Assembly (NCBI GenBank): GCA_964507325.1 | Contig: CAZDQL010000048.1 | Span: 1 to 47,750, forward strand | Length of the DNA: 47,750 nucleotides | From: CAZDQL01 sp964507325 | GTDB taxonomy: Bacteria > Planctomycetota > UBA1135 > GCA-002686595 | Direction: 5' to 3' | Part shown: positions 6,292 through 13,679 of the stretch, piece after piece | Numbering within the stretch: the first letter of the stretch is position 1 | Layout of the letters: the number at the start of each line of letters is the position of its first letter | Position numbers and translations under genes: made by a program | Notes under the pieces: generated by a model | Seen by the model: the letters and a program-made list of their open reading frames with translations, nothing else | Told to the model about the DNA's origin: nothing | Database searches by the model: none

Positions 6292-8976
6292 TCAGTCGCC
6301 CAACTCCACCCGCTCCACCTCCGGCAGGTCGAGTCCCTCGAGCTGGGGCAGGATCGCGCTCGCGTCGCCCACGAGCACCAGAACGGCGCGGTCGAGCGCC
6401 ACCACCGCCGGGGCGACGGCGTTCAGGGCCCCGTGGTCGAGCTCGGCGGTGGCGGCGAGCTCGGCGGCCAGTTCGGCCACGCCGAGACCGTGGGCGGCCA
6501 GATCCTCGCCGGTCGAGACCACGCCCGAGAGGCCGGCGAAGGACTGGATCGTCTGCAGGCGCAGGGCGGCGCGCGCCTTGGCCGCCTCCTCCGCGGTGAG
6601 ATCCCCCGTCGCCAGCCTGGCGAACTGCTCCAGGAAGACCTGCAGCGCCTCGCCGGTGTGCTCCTTCTGCACCGCGGACTCGGCGTACACGAAGCCCACC
6701 GAGGGTCCGCGCACCGCCCGCGCCCGGGCGCCGTAGGTGAGGCCGCGCTCGACGCGCAGGATGCTGTTCAGGCGACTGGTGAAGCTGCCCCCGAGCACGG
6801 TCAGGACCAGGTCGTGGGCCGGCCGCGCCGAGTCCCTGCGCGCCAAGGTGGGGAAGTGGAAGCGCACCACGGTCTGGGCGGAGGGGCCGCGGTCGACGAG
6901 CAGGACGCGCAGCGCCGCGTTGGCGGGGGGATCGATCACGGGCTGGGCGTGCCGGCCGGAGGGGGAGAGCAAGCCCTTCCAGCTCCCGAAGGTGCGTTCC
7001 AGGGAAGCGACCAGCGCCTCCCCCTCCACGTCCCCGGCGACGAAGAGGGCCACTCCCTCCGGGCGGTAGGTGTCGGAGTAGAACTGCACCAGCTCGGTGA
7101 GCGCGATCGAGGCCACGCTCGCAGGGGTCCCCCCCACCGGGCGGCCGTAGGGGTGCTCCGCGCCGAAGAAGGCCTCCAGGGCCACGCGCTCCGCGATCGC
7201 CGAGGGCTGCTCCGCCTCGATCTCCAGGACCGCCAACCGCTGGCGGTGGACGCGCTCCCACTCGTCCGGCAGGAAGCGCGGCCGCAGGAGCGCGTCCGCC
7301 AGGAGGTCGAGGCTGGGGTCGAGGTTGCGCGCCAGGGCGGTCAGCCGCAGGCGCGTGTGCTCGCGCTCCACCGTCGCATCCAGGCTCGCGCCCAGGTGGT
7401 CCAGGGCGTCGGCGAAGGCGACTGCGTCGCGCTCACCGGCCCCCCGCGCGAGCATCGTCGCCACCAGCCGCGCCATCCCCGCCCGGCCGGCGGGGTCGCG
7501 CACCGCGCCGACGGGGAGCAGGACCCCCACCTCGACCAGCGGCAGGTCGGCGCGCTGCCAGTGCAGCACCGGGATGCCGTTGGAGAGGACGAGACGCTCG
7601 GGGACCTCCGGCTCGAAGGCGGCGGCGGGGAGCGGATCGGGGCGCTCGTCCAGGGTGCTCTCCTCGGGCGGGGAGGCGGCCGGCAGCACCCGCAGCACGA
7701 CCCGCTCGGCGCCGAGGACCTGGCGCGCGAAGCTGGTCACCCCCTCGACGGTGGCCCCGCGGAAGCGGTCCAGGTCGGCGCGGAAGGAGTTCGGCTCGCC
7801 GAAGTGGAACTGGTAGAGGTTCAGCCCCTCCGCCTTCTCCTGGATCGTCTGCAGGCCCTCCAGGACCTGCGCCTCGTAGCCCGCTTGGACGCGCGCGAGC
7901 TCCTCCTCGCTGGGCCCCTCCTCGAGGAAGGTCGCCAGCACCTCGTCGATCGCCGCCTCGAGCTCCGCCAGCTCCACCCCGGGGCGCGCCAGGGCGGTGA
8001 TCAGAAAGTTGGAGCCGAGCATGCGCGAGTCCTGCTCGGCGTAGACCTCCTCCGCCAGGCCGCGCTCCGCCACCAACGCGCGGTAGAGACGGCTCGACAC
8101 CCCTTCTCCCAGGATGGCGGCGGCGAGCGCCAGCTCGGCGTCCCCCGGGGCGAATTGCGCCGGGCTGTGGTAGAGCAGATCCGTGCGCGCGAAGGGCACG
8201 CGGTCGGTCATGGTGTGCACGACCCCGCGCTCGAGCGTCACCGCTTCCGCCACGCGGTGCACGGGGTCCTCGGCGCGCGGGATGGCGGAGAAGAGCCGCT
8301 CGATCTCGGCGCGGGTCGCGGCGGGATCGAAGTCTCCCGCCACCACCATGCAGGCGTTATTGGGCGGGTAGTACTCGGCGAAGAAGGTGCGCACGTCCTC
8401 CAGGGTGGCCGCCTCGAGGTCGGCGTGGCTGCCGATGACCGTGTCGTGGTAGGGATGGCCGGGGGGGTAGAGGAGCGCGTGGGAGCGCAGGTAGACGCGG
8501 CCGTAGGGCTGGTCCTCGACGATCTGCCGGCGCTCGTTGCGCACCACCTCCCGTTCCGCGTCGAGCTTCTCCTGGGTCATCGAGCGTCCCAGGGCCTGCA
8601 TGCGATCCGCCTCGAGCCAGAGCAGGGTCGGCAGCAGCTCGCTCGGTCCGTCGTCGTGGTAGCAGGTGCAGTCGAAGTCGGTCCAGGCGTTGTTGTAGCC
8701 GCCGCCCGCCTCCATGATCTCGTCGAAGGCGGAGTCCGGCACGCGCTCGGTGCCGCGGAACATCAGGTGCTCGAAGAGGTGCGCGAAGCCGCTGCGCCCC
8801 TCCCGCTCGTCCTTGGAGCCGACGTGGTACCAGGTGTTGACCACGACCTGGGGCAGGCTGTGATCCTCGTGCAGGATCACCGTCAGCCCGTTGTCTAGCA
8901 CGAACTTCTCGTAGGCGACCTCCTGAGCGGAGGCGGGGCTGGCGAGGAAGAGCAGAAGGGTGAGGGACCGCACCAT
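6292..8976 (-). CDS. M16 family zinc metallopeptidase (insulinase/pitrilysin-like), secreted, two fused M16 halves
   Basis: Protein of 894 residues with a signal peptide (MVRSLTLLLFLASPASAQ). The N-terminal M16 half has the inverted zinc motif H66-L-F-E69-H70 inside GFAHLFEHLMFRGTE, and the downstream glutamate region EREVVRNERRQI. Y-x-H-P-Y-type residues (PPGHPYHDTVIGS) and the R/Y substrate-binding segment of the second half (RLNSILRVERGLTYGARA) match two-domain bacterial M16 proteins (PqqL/YmxG-like). The second half (about 460-894) has no HxxEH and is probably the structural partner domain, as is normal for fused M16 peptidases. It should act in the periplasm on peptides. No Shine-Dalgarno is visible; TATCCT lies 9 nt before the ATG. 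It lies between the DDAH-like gene (27 bp upstream) and the ART-like gene (28 bp downstream). Confidence 0.93.
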   Translation of the reverse strand: MVRSLTLLLFLASPASAQEVAYEKFVLDNGLTVILHEDHSLPQVVVNTWYHVGSKDEREGRSGFAHLFEHLMFRGTERVPDSAFDEIMEAGGGYNNAWTDFDCTCYHDDGPSELLPTLLWLEADRMQALGRSMTQEKLDAEREVVRNERRQIVEDQPYGRVYLRSHALLYPPGHPYHDTVIGSHADLEAATLEDVRTFFAEYYPPNNACMVVAGDFDPAATRAEIERLFSAIPRAEDPVHRVAEAVTLERGVVHTMTDRVPFARTDLLYHSPAQFAPGDAELALAAAILGEGVSSRLYRALVAERGLAEEVYAEQDSRMLGSNFLITALARPGVELAELEAAIDEVLATFLEEGPSEEELARVQAGYEAQVLEGLQTIQEKAEGLNLYQFHFGEPNSFRADLDRFRGATVEGVTSFARQVLGAERVVLRVLPAASPPEESTLDERPDPLPAAAFEPEVPERLVLSNGIPVLHWQRADLPLVEVGVLLPVGAVRDPAGRAGMARLVATMLARGAGERDAVAFADALDHLGASLDATVEREHTRLRLTALARNLDPSLDLLADALLRPRFLPDEWERVHRQRLAVLEIEAEQPSAIAERVALEAFFGAEHPYGRPVGGTPASVASIALTELVQFYSDTYRPEGVALFVAGDVEGEALVASLERTFGSWKGLLSPSGRHAQPVIDPPANAALRVLLVDRGPSAQTVVRFHFPTLARRDSARPAHDLVLTVLGGSFTSRLNSILRVERGLTYGARARAVRGPSVGFVYAESAVQKEHTGEALQVFLEQFARLATGDLTAEEAAKARAALRLQTIQSFAGLSGVVSTGEDLAAHGLGVAELAAELAATAELDHGALNAVAPAVVALDRAVLVLVGDASAILPQLEGLDLPEVERVELGD

Positions 8977-8985
8977 GGTGGAGGG

Positions 8986-8991
8986 AGGATA
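8986..8991 (-). promoter_or_regulatory. Putative -10 element (TATCCT) for the M16 peptidase gene
   Basis: TATCCT on the minus strand lies 9 nt before the M16 ATG, in the 27-bp gap after the DDAH-like gene. The intervening bases are pyrimidine-rich with no Shine-Dalgarno. This suggests an extra, leaderless start inside an otherwise collinear gene run. No -35 was identified. Confidence 0.3.
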
Positions 8992-9003
8992 CGCGGCCGG
9001 GCG

Positions 9004-9777
9004 TCAGGCCCGAAAGACCAGGGAGGGGCAAGTCACCGCCGCCTCCATCTTGTGCAGCTCCGAGAGGTCGAGCTCCAACAGGTCGTAGCCGAGCCTCGAC
9101 AGGCGCTCGTTCGTGCGCGGGTAGGCGTCCGAGCAGAGGAGCGTGCCGCCGACCGCCAGGACGTTGGCGCCGTAGGGCTCGCGCGGGTCGACCTCGATCA
9201 GCTCGCTGCCCCCCAGGTCGTGGGAACGGATCCAGCGGGGATTCATGAGGAGTCGCCCGTCACCGAGGGAGCAGACGGCGCTCTTCAGGTGCAGGCAGCC
9301 GTGCAGCTCGAGCGCCTCGACCCGGTAGCCGAGGGGCGCCAGGAGCTCGGCCAGGGCGCTGATCCCGGCGGCGTTGGAGCGCTCCGAGCGACCGACGTGG
9401 AGCGCGTCCTCCAGCACCAGGACGTCGCCCCCCTCCACCGTTCCGGGGTAGGCGATCCGTTCCAGCGGGCGGTGGGCGGCGAGGGCCGACTCGACCTCGG
9501 GAGCCTCCCCGCGCCGGCTCTCCGCGCCGGGGCGGGTGATCACGGCCAGCTCGTCGAGGACGATCGCGAGGTCCTCCACGAAGAGGGCGTCGGGATGATC
9601 GGGCAGGGGCTCCAGGATCTCGACCTCGAGGCCCAGGTCGCGCAGGGCCCGCACGTAGCGCTCGTGCTGGAGAGCCAGTCGATCGGGGTCCACCGGCTGG
9701 CGCTCGAGGTGGGTCAGCTCGCAGTGCTCCAGCCCGACGGGGGCGGGCCTGCGGCAGAGGGCGCGCCACTCAGTCAT
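9004..9777 (-). CDS. Dimethylarginine dimethylaminohydrolase (DDAH)-like amidinotransferase-superfamily hydrolase
   Basis: Protein of 257 residues, the size of bacterial DDAH (about 255). The fold motifs run in order: N-terminal FVEDLAIV (acidic residues 68-69), EGGDVLVLEDALHVGRSERSN (residues 115-135, with the GGD and substrate-binding ERSN), H163 in LHLKSAVCSLGDG (catalytic His), and the nucleophile C250 in EAAVTCPSLVF. DDAH hydrolyses N-methylated arginines to citrulline and methylamines; close relatives act on arginine or succinylarginine, so the exact substrate is uncertain. The ATG at 9777 overlaps the end of the M1 peptidase gene by 8 bp, so the two are probably co-translated. An upstream in-frame extension to 9957 lies inside the M1 gene in another frame and is not protein-like. 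No signal peptide; cytoplasmic. Confidence 0.88.
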   Translation of the reverse strand: MTEWRALCRRPAPVGLEHCELTHLERQPVDPDRLALQHERYVRALRDLGLEVEILEPLPDHPDALFVEDLAIVLDELAVITRPGAESRRGEAPEVESALAAHRPLERIAYPGTVEGGDVLVLEDALHVGRSERSNAAGISALAELLAPLGYRVEALELHGCLHLKSAVCSLGDGRLLMNPRWIRSHDLGGSELIEVDPREPYGANVLAVGGTLLCSDAYPRTNERLSRLGYDLLELDLSELHKMEAAVTCPSLVFRA

Positions 9778-11224
9778 CGAGCGGGGGCGGTTGGGGGGCG
9801 TCCGACGGCAGTCCGCGACCCTCGAGCCATTCCTCCAGGTCCACCGCCCCCGCCGCGGAGGGCAGGTGCTCCGCGACGAAGTCGACCAGGTCCTCGGTGG
9901 TGACGCTCTCGAAGGCGTGCTCGTCGAACCAGGCGCGCAGGAAGTGATCCAGGACACCTCGCCCCACCGCCTGCTCGAGCCGGCGCAGGAAGAGCGCCCC
10001 CTTGACGGAGGGCACCGCGCCGAACCCCTCCTCGGGGTGGCGTTCCTCCAGGTCGAGGTGCAGGGCGGTGCGCCACGGCTCGAGGCGCTCCAACGCCTCG
10101 GTCAGGTCGTTCCGGCGGTCGATCTGCTCCTCGCGCGCGCGCTCGACGCCGTGGAGGGCCTCCACGATGCGCTCTCCCAGGTAGACGCCAAGACCCTCGC
10201 TGAGCCAGAGGTCGTTCCAGGTGGCGTGGGTCACCAGGTTGCCGGCCCAGGCGTGGGCCAGCTCGTGGGCCACGACCGAGGCGGGCGAGGGGTCCCCCGC
10301 CAGCAGGGTGGAGGTCACGCAGGTCAGGGTCGGGTTCGCCAGCCCTCCTGAGGGGAGGGGCTGGGGCAGGAGCAGGAGGTCGTGGCGCCCCCAGCGGTAG
10401 GAACCGCAGAGCTCCTCGGCGAGCTCGAGCATGCGCTCCACCTCCGCGAGCTCGTCCTTGGCGGCTGCCAGGACCGAGGGGGCCGCCCAGAGGCTCGAGC
10501 GTTCGGAGAGCACCCCCTCGGCGAGCTCCCCGCAGGCCAGGGAGATCAGGTGGCTCGGGATCGCCTGCTCCATCCGAAAGCGCCACAGGCCGCGCCGCGG
10601 ATCCGGACCGTCGTCGTGCACCACCTCGAGGGGACCGGCGCGTCGGGTGGCGCCCATCAGCACCGTCAGCGGTCGCGGCGCGATGACGGTCGCGCCGAAG
10701 GTGACGCGCACCGCGGGGGAGTCCTGGCAAGGGATCCAGGAGCGCGTGCGGATCGGCTGGCCGACGGTGAAGAGGAAGGGGTGGTCCCCCGGCGTCTCTT
10801 CGGGATCCAGGAACCGCAGCGCCGCGCTGCCGGGCCCCGTGTGGTAGTCGATCTCGACTTCGCCGTCCCCCTCCTCCAACTCGACCACGAGGGCGCGTCC
10901 CAGGTCTCCGCGCGCTTCCCGCAGGTGCCAGGGTCGCGGCTCTCCGTCCCCACCGCGCACCGCCTCGATCTCGAGCGAGTCGGTGTCGAGCACCAGGGGC
11001 GCGTCCTCCTGCGTGCGCTCGATGCGCCAGGTGGCGCGCCCGCCGACGGAGCGCGCGCTGAAGTCGAGCTCCAGATCGAGCTCCAGGTGGGTGACGCGCA
11101 CCTGCGTGGGCTCGGCAGCACTGTGCCGGTCGTGCGGCGCGCTTCGTCCGGCGTCGGTCGCCGGGGCGCAGGCGAAGATCGAGAGGGCGATGGCGGCGGA
11201 AGGGAGGGCTCTCAGGCCGTGCAT
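9770..11224 (-). CDS. M1 family metallopeptidase, leukotriene A4 hydrolase-like lipoprotein, with GxMEN Glu replaced by Ala
   Basis: Protein of 484 residues. The start is ATG at 11224, giving a lipoprotein-like signal (MHGLRALPSAAIALSIFAC); AAGGTGA lies just upstream. The N-terminal beta domain resembles LTA4H/aminopeptidase B, with FTVGQPIRTRSWIPCQDSPAVRVTF matching that subfamily. The zinc site is intact: H320-E321-x-x-H324 (VVAHELAHAWAGNLV) and E343 in WLSEG. However, the exopeptidase motif, GGMEN in LTA4H, reads GGLAN (A296): the glutamate that anchors the substrate amino group is missing, while the flanking NPTLTCVTSTLLAGDPS is conserved. Activity may therefore be altered or lost. The C-terminal helical domain is shorter than in LTA4H (about 610 residues in total). 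First gene of a minus-strand run with DDAH-like, M16 and ART-like genes. Confidence 0.9.
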   Translation of the reverse strand: MHGLRALPSAAIALSIFACAPATDAGRSAPHDRHSAAEPTQVRVTHLELDLELDFSARSVGGRATWRIERTQEDAPLVLDTDSLEIEAVRGGDGEPRPWHLREARGDLGRALVVELEEGDGEVEIDYHTGPGSAALRFLDPEETPGDHPFLFTVGQPIRTRSWIPCQDSPAVRVTFGATVIAPRPLTVLMGATRRAGPLEVVHDDGPDPRRGLWRFRMEQAIPSHLISLACGELAEGVLSERSSLWAAPSVLAAAKDELAEVERMLELAEELCGSYRWGRHDLLLLPQPLPSGGLANPTLTCVTSTLLAGDPSPASVVAHELAHAWAGNLVTHATWNDLWLSEGLGVYLGERIVEALHGVERAREEQIDRRNDLTEALERLEPWRTALHLDLEERHPEEGFGAVPSVKGALFLRRLEQAVGRGVLDHFLRAWFDEHAFESVTTEDLVDFVAEHLPSAAGAVDLEEWLEGRGLPSDAPQPPPLDD

Positions 11225-11259
11225 ACGAGTCACCTTACCCGCGTCACTCCATCTCGGGA

Positions 11260-11265
11260 TAGCAT
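11260..11265 (+). promoter_or_regulatory. Putative -10 element (TAGCAT) in the M1/TIGR03790 divergent gap
   Basis: The 69-bp gap between the divergent M1 lipoprotein gene and the TIGR03790-like gene contains TAGCAT 28 nt before the rightward ATG, with a weak TTACCC 19 bp upstream and GAAGG as ribosome-binding site just before the ATG. This would give a normal short leader. Confidence 0.3.
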
Positions 11266-11293
11266 GGACCCCCCCCTTGACGAAGGCAATTCC

Positions 11294-13666
11294 ATGGGTC
11301 GTCTGCTCACTCTCTCCCTCCCGATCCTCGCCCTGCTCGCCTCCACGCCGGTCCACGGCCAGGACTCGGAACGAGCGCTGCTCATCCTGGATCCCGACGA
11401 CGCCCAGGCGCGCTACGTGACGAACTACTACCTGGCCGCGCGGGAGATCCCCGTCCGCAACGTGCTCTACATGGACCCGGACAGCGCCAACTACGACGAC
11501 TGGCTCGACGTGCAGCTGCCGGGGTTCTTCGGGGGGCTGGCCAACTCCGGGGTCGAGGAGACGGTGGACTTCGTGATCGTCCCCACCGGTGATCGCTACA
11601 CAGTCTCGGCACCGGGATTGATCACCGACATGTGCTACCCGGTCAACAAGTTCGCGGTGCCGAACTGCTTCATACTCTCGCGGGTGACCGACAAGATCCT
11701 AGGCGGCCTGAACAGCTCCTCGATCAACCAGTACTCGCGCACGACCTACGGCGCCTACGCCTTCCAGAGCACCATCTCCTGGTACAACGGCAGTCCGAGC
11801 ACCGCGGGCGCCGCCGAACGCTACTACATCGGCGCCATGCTCGGTTGGACCCTCGGCTCGGCGGGGAACACCCTGACCGAGGTGCTCGACATGATCGACC
11901 GCAGCGTGGCGGTGGACTCCACGCAGCCGGCGGGGACCTACTACTACATGGAGACGACGGACATCGCCAGGAGCGGTCCCCGTCACGACGCCTACCCCAC
12001 GGCGGTGTCCAAGATCATCAGCCACGGCGGGCTGGCGCAGCACCTCCTCGCCAACCTCCCGCTCGGGAACCACGACTGCCTGGGGGTCATGACCGGGCTG
12101 GCCAACCCCGACATCACGAATCCCGACTTCAGCGTCCTGCCGGGTGCCTTCTGCGATCACCTGACGAGCTACGCCGGCGTGCTCTGGGGCAGCGGGCAGA
12201 CGACGATGACGGAGTGGATCACCAAGGGCGCCAGCGCCACCTGTGGAACGGTGGAGGAGCCCTGCAACTACGCCGGCAAGTTCCCCCACGCGCGACTGCA
12301 CGTCATCTACCACCGGGGGCTGACCGCGGGCGAGGCCTGGTTCCGCAGCGTGCGCTACAAGCCCTTCCAGAACCTGCTCCTGGGCGATCCTCTGACGCGT
12401 CCCTTCGGCACGCCCCCCACCGTCGACGTACCCAGTCCACCGGTGGGTCCCCAGACGGGCACGATCGCGATCACTCCGACCGCCAGCGCCAACTCGGTGG
12501 GTGGCGCCATCGACGTGGTCGAGCTCTTCGTCGACGGCCTGCGGGTCGAGTCGATCGCAGCCGGCGGGAGCTTCTCCCTCGACACCACCAGCTTGACCGA
12601 CGGCTGGCACGAGCTGCGGGTGAGGGCGGTCGACGACGTCCTGTGGCGCAACCACGGGCGCTGGTCGGGGTCGCTCGAGGTCGCCAACCTGGGCCGCAGC
12701 GTGAGCCTGAGCGCCACGGCCAGCAGCGGAGACCTGGGCACCCTCTTCGACCTGCCCTTCACCGCCGTGGGGACGACCGTGGCGGAGGTGGTGCTGCTGC
12801 AGCACGAGCGGGTCGTGGCGTCGAGCTCCCTGGACACGGGCAGCTTCCAGATCTTCGGTCAGAACCTGGGTGCCGGGGACGTGACGGTGCAGGCGGAGGC
12901 GCGCTTCGCCGACGGGAGCGTCGCGCGCAGCGCCCCCGTCGCCCTCACCGTCGACTACTCCGGCGGCGGCGGCGGCGCGACGGCGCCGGTGGCCTACGAC
13001 TTCACCCAGGAGGTGCGCGAGGACCAGGCCTTCGTGCTGGCCCTGCCGGCGACCTTCGACGACGACCCGGCGGGGGTCACCACGACCGTGGTCACGCCCC
13101 CGGCGCAGGCGAGCCTCCTCGGGGGAGACGGCAGCTGGAGGGTCTGGCAACCCGCCCCCGACGCCTTCGGGACCGACACCCTCGTCTACCGGGTGAGCGG
13201 GGCCGGCGGGACCTCCGCCGACGCCACGGTGATGATCGTCTACACCGACGTCGACGGCTGCGATCCGGTGACGCACTACTGCGTCACCTCCCCTAACTCG
13301 GTGGGGACGGGCGCCCTGATCGACCACCAGGGGAGCGTGTCGATCGCCGCCAACGACCTGGTGCTGACCGTCTCCGAGGCGCCGCCGGGGCAGTACGGAA
13401 TCTTCTTCTACGGCCAGGGCCAGACCCAGAGCCCCGTCGGGGACGGCTACCTCTGCATCAACTCCAACTTCGGTCGCTTCAGCGTCGTGCAGACCGACAG
13501 CGGCGGCGAGGCGAGCTTCTGGGTCGACTACGACAACCCTCCGGGAGGCGGCGGCACCATCACGCCGGGCTCCTCCTGGTGCTTCCAGTTCTGGTACCGC
13601 GACCCCGGCTTCGGAAGCGCCGGCAACAACCTGTCCGACGCCTTCGAGGCGCTCTTCTGCCCCTAG
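11294..13666 (+). CDS. Secreted TIGR03790-like protein with Ig-like region and 128-residue planctomycete-type C-terminal domain
   Basis: Protein of 790 residues; ATG at 11294 with GAAGG upstream and signal peptide MGRLLTLSLPILALLASTP ending near VHGQ. Residues about 25-380 resemble the uncharacterised TIGR03790 family: NYYLAAREIPVRNVLYMD early, and later FCDHLTSYAGVLWGSGQTTM, TEWITKGASATCGTVEEPC, NYAGKFPHARLHVIYHRGLT and LLLGDPLTRPFG. Residues about 385-650 are Ig/cadherin-like beta domains (VVELFVDGLRVESI, then VAYDFTQEVREDQ). Residues 663-790 form a cysteine-containing domain ending FQFWYRDPGFGSAGN...DAFEALFCP, shared with two other proteins in this window. The role is unknown. As I recall, TIGR03790 proteins occur in exosortase-bearing genomes, but no PEP-CTERM-type tail is seen here. 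It faces the HEAT gene convergently with a 13-bp gap. Confidence 0.82.
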   Translation: MGRLLTLSLPILALLASTPVHGQDSERALLILDPDDAQARYVTNYYLAAREIPVRNVLYMDPDSANYDDWLDVQLPGFFGGLANSGVEETVDFVIVPTGDRYTVSAPGLITDMCYPVNKFAVPNCFILSRVTDKILGGLNSSSINQYSRTTYGAYAFQSTISWYNGSPSTAGAAERYYIGAMLGWTLGSAGNTLTEVLDMIDRSVAVDSTQPAGTYYYMETTDIARSGPRHDAYPTAVSKIISHGGLAQHLLANLPLGNHDCLGVMTGLANPDITNPDFSVLPGAFCDHLTSYAGVLWGSGQTTMTEWITKGASATCGTVEEPCNYAGKFPHARLHVIYHRGLTAGEAWFRSVRYKPFQNLLLGDPLTRPFGTPPTVDVPSPPVGPQTGTIAITPTASANSVGGAIDVVELFVDGLRVESIAAGGSFSLDTTSLTDGWHELRVRAVDDVLWRNHGRWSGSLEVANLGRSVSLSATASSGDLGTLFDLPFTAVGTTVAEVVLLQHERVVASSSLDTGSFQIFGQNLGAGDVTVQAEARFADGSVARSAPVALTVDYSGGGGGATAPVAYDFTQEVREDQAFVLALPATFDDDPAGVTTTVVTPPAQASLLGGDGSWRVWQPAPDAFGTDTLVYRVSGAGGTSADATVMIVYTDVDGCDPVTHYCVTSPNSVGTGALIDHQGSVSIAANDLVLTVSEAPPGQYGIFFYGQGQTQSPVGDGYLCINSNFGRFSVVQTDSGGEASFWVDYDNPPGGGGTITPGSSWCFQFWYRDPGFGSAGNNLSDAFEALFCP

Positions 13667-13679
13667 AGGCCTGACTCCC

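Noticed and set aside
6433..8898. Rightward frame of about 820 codons opposite the M16 gene
   Set aside because: Shadow frame; the M16 gene on the other strand has an intact zinc motif and signal peptide.
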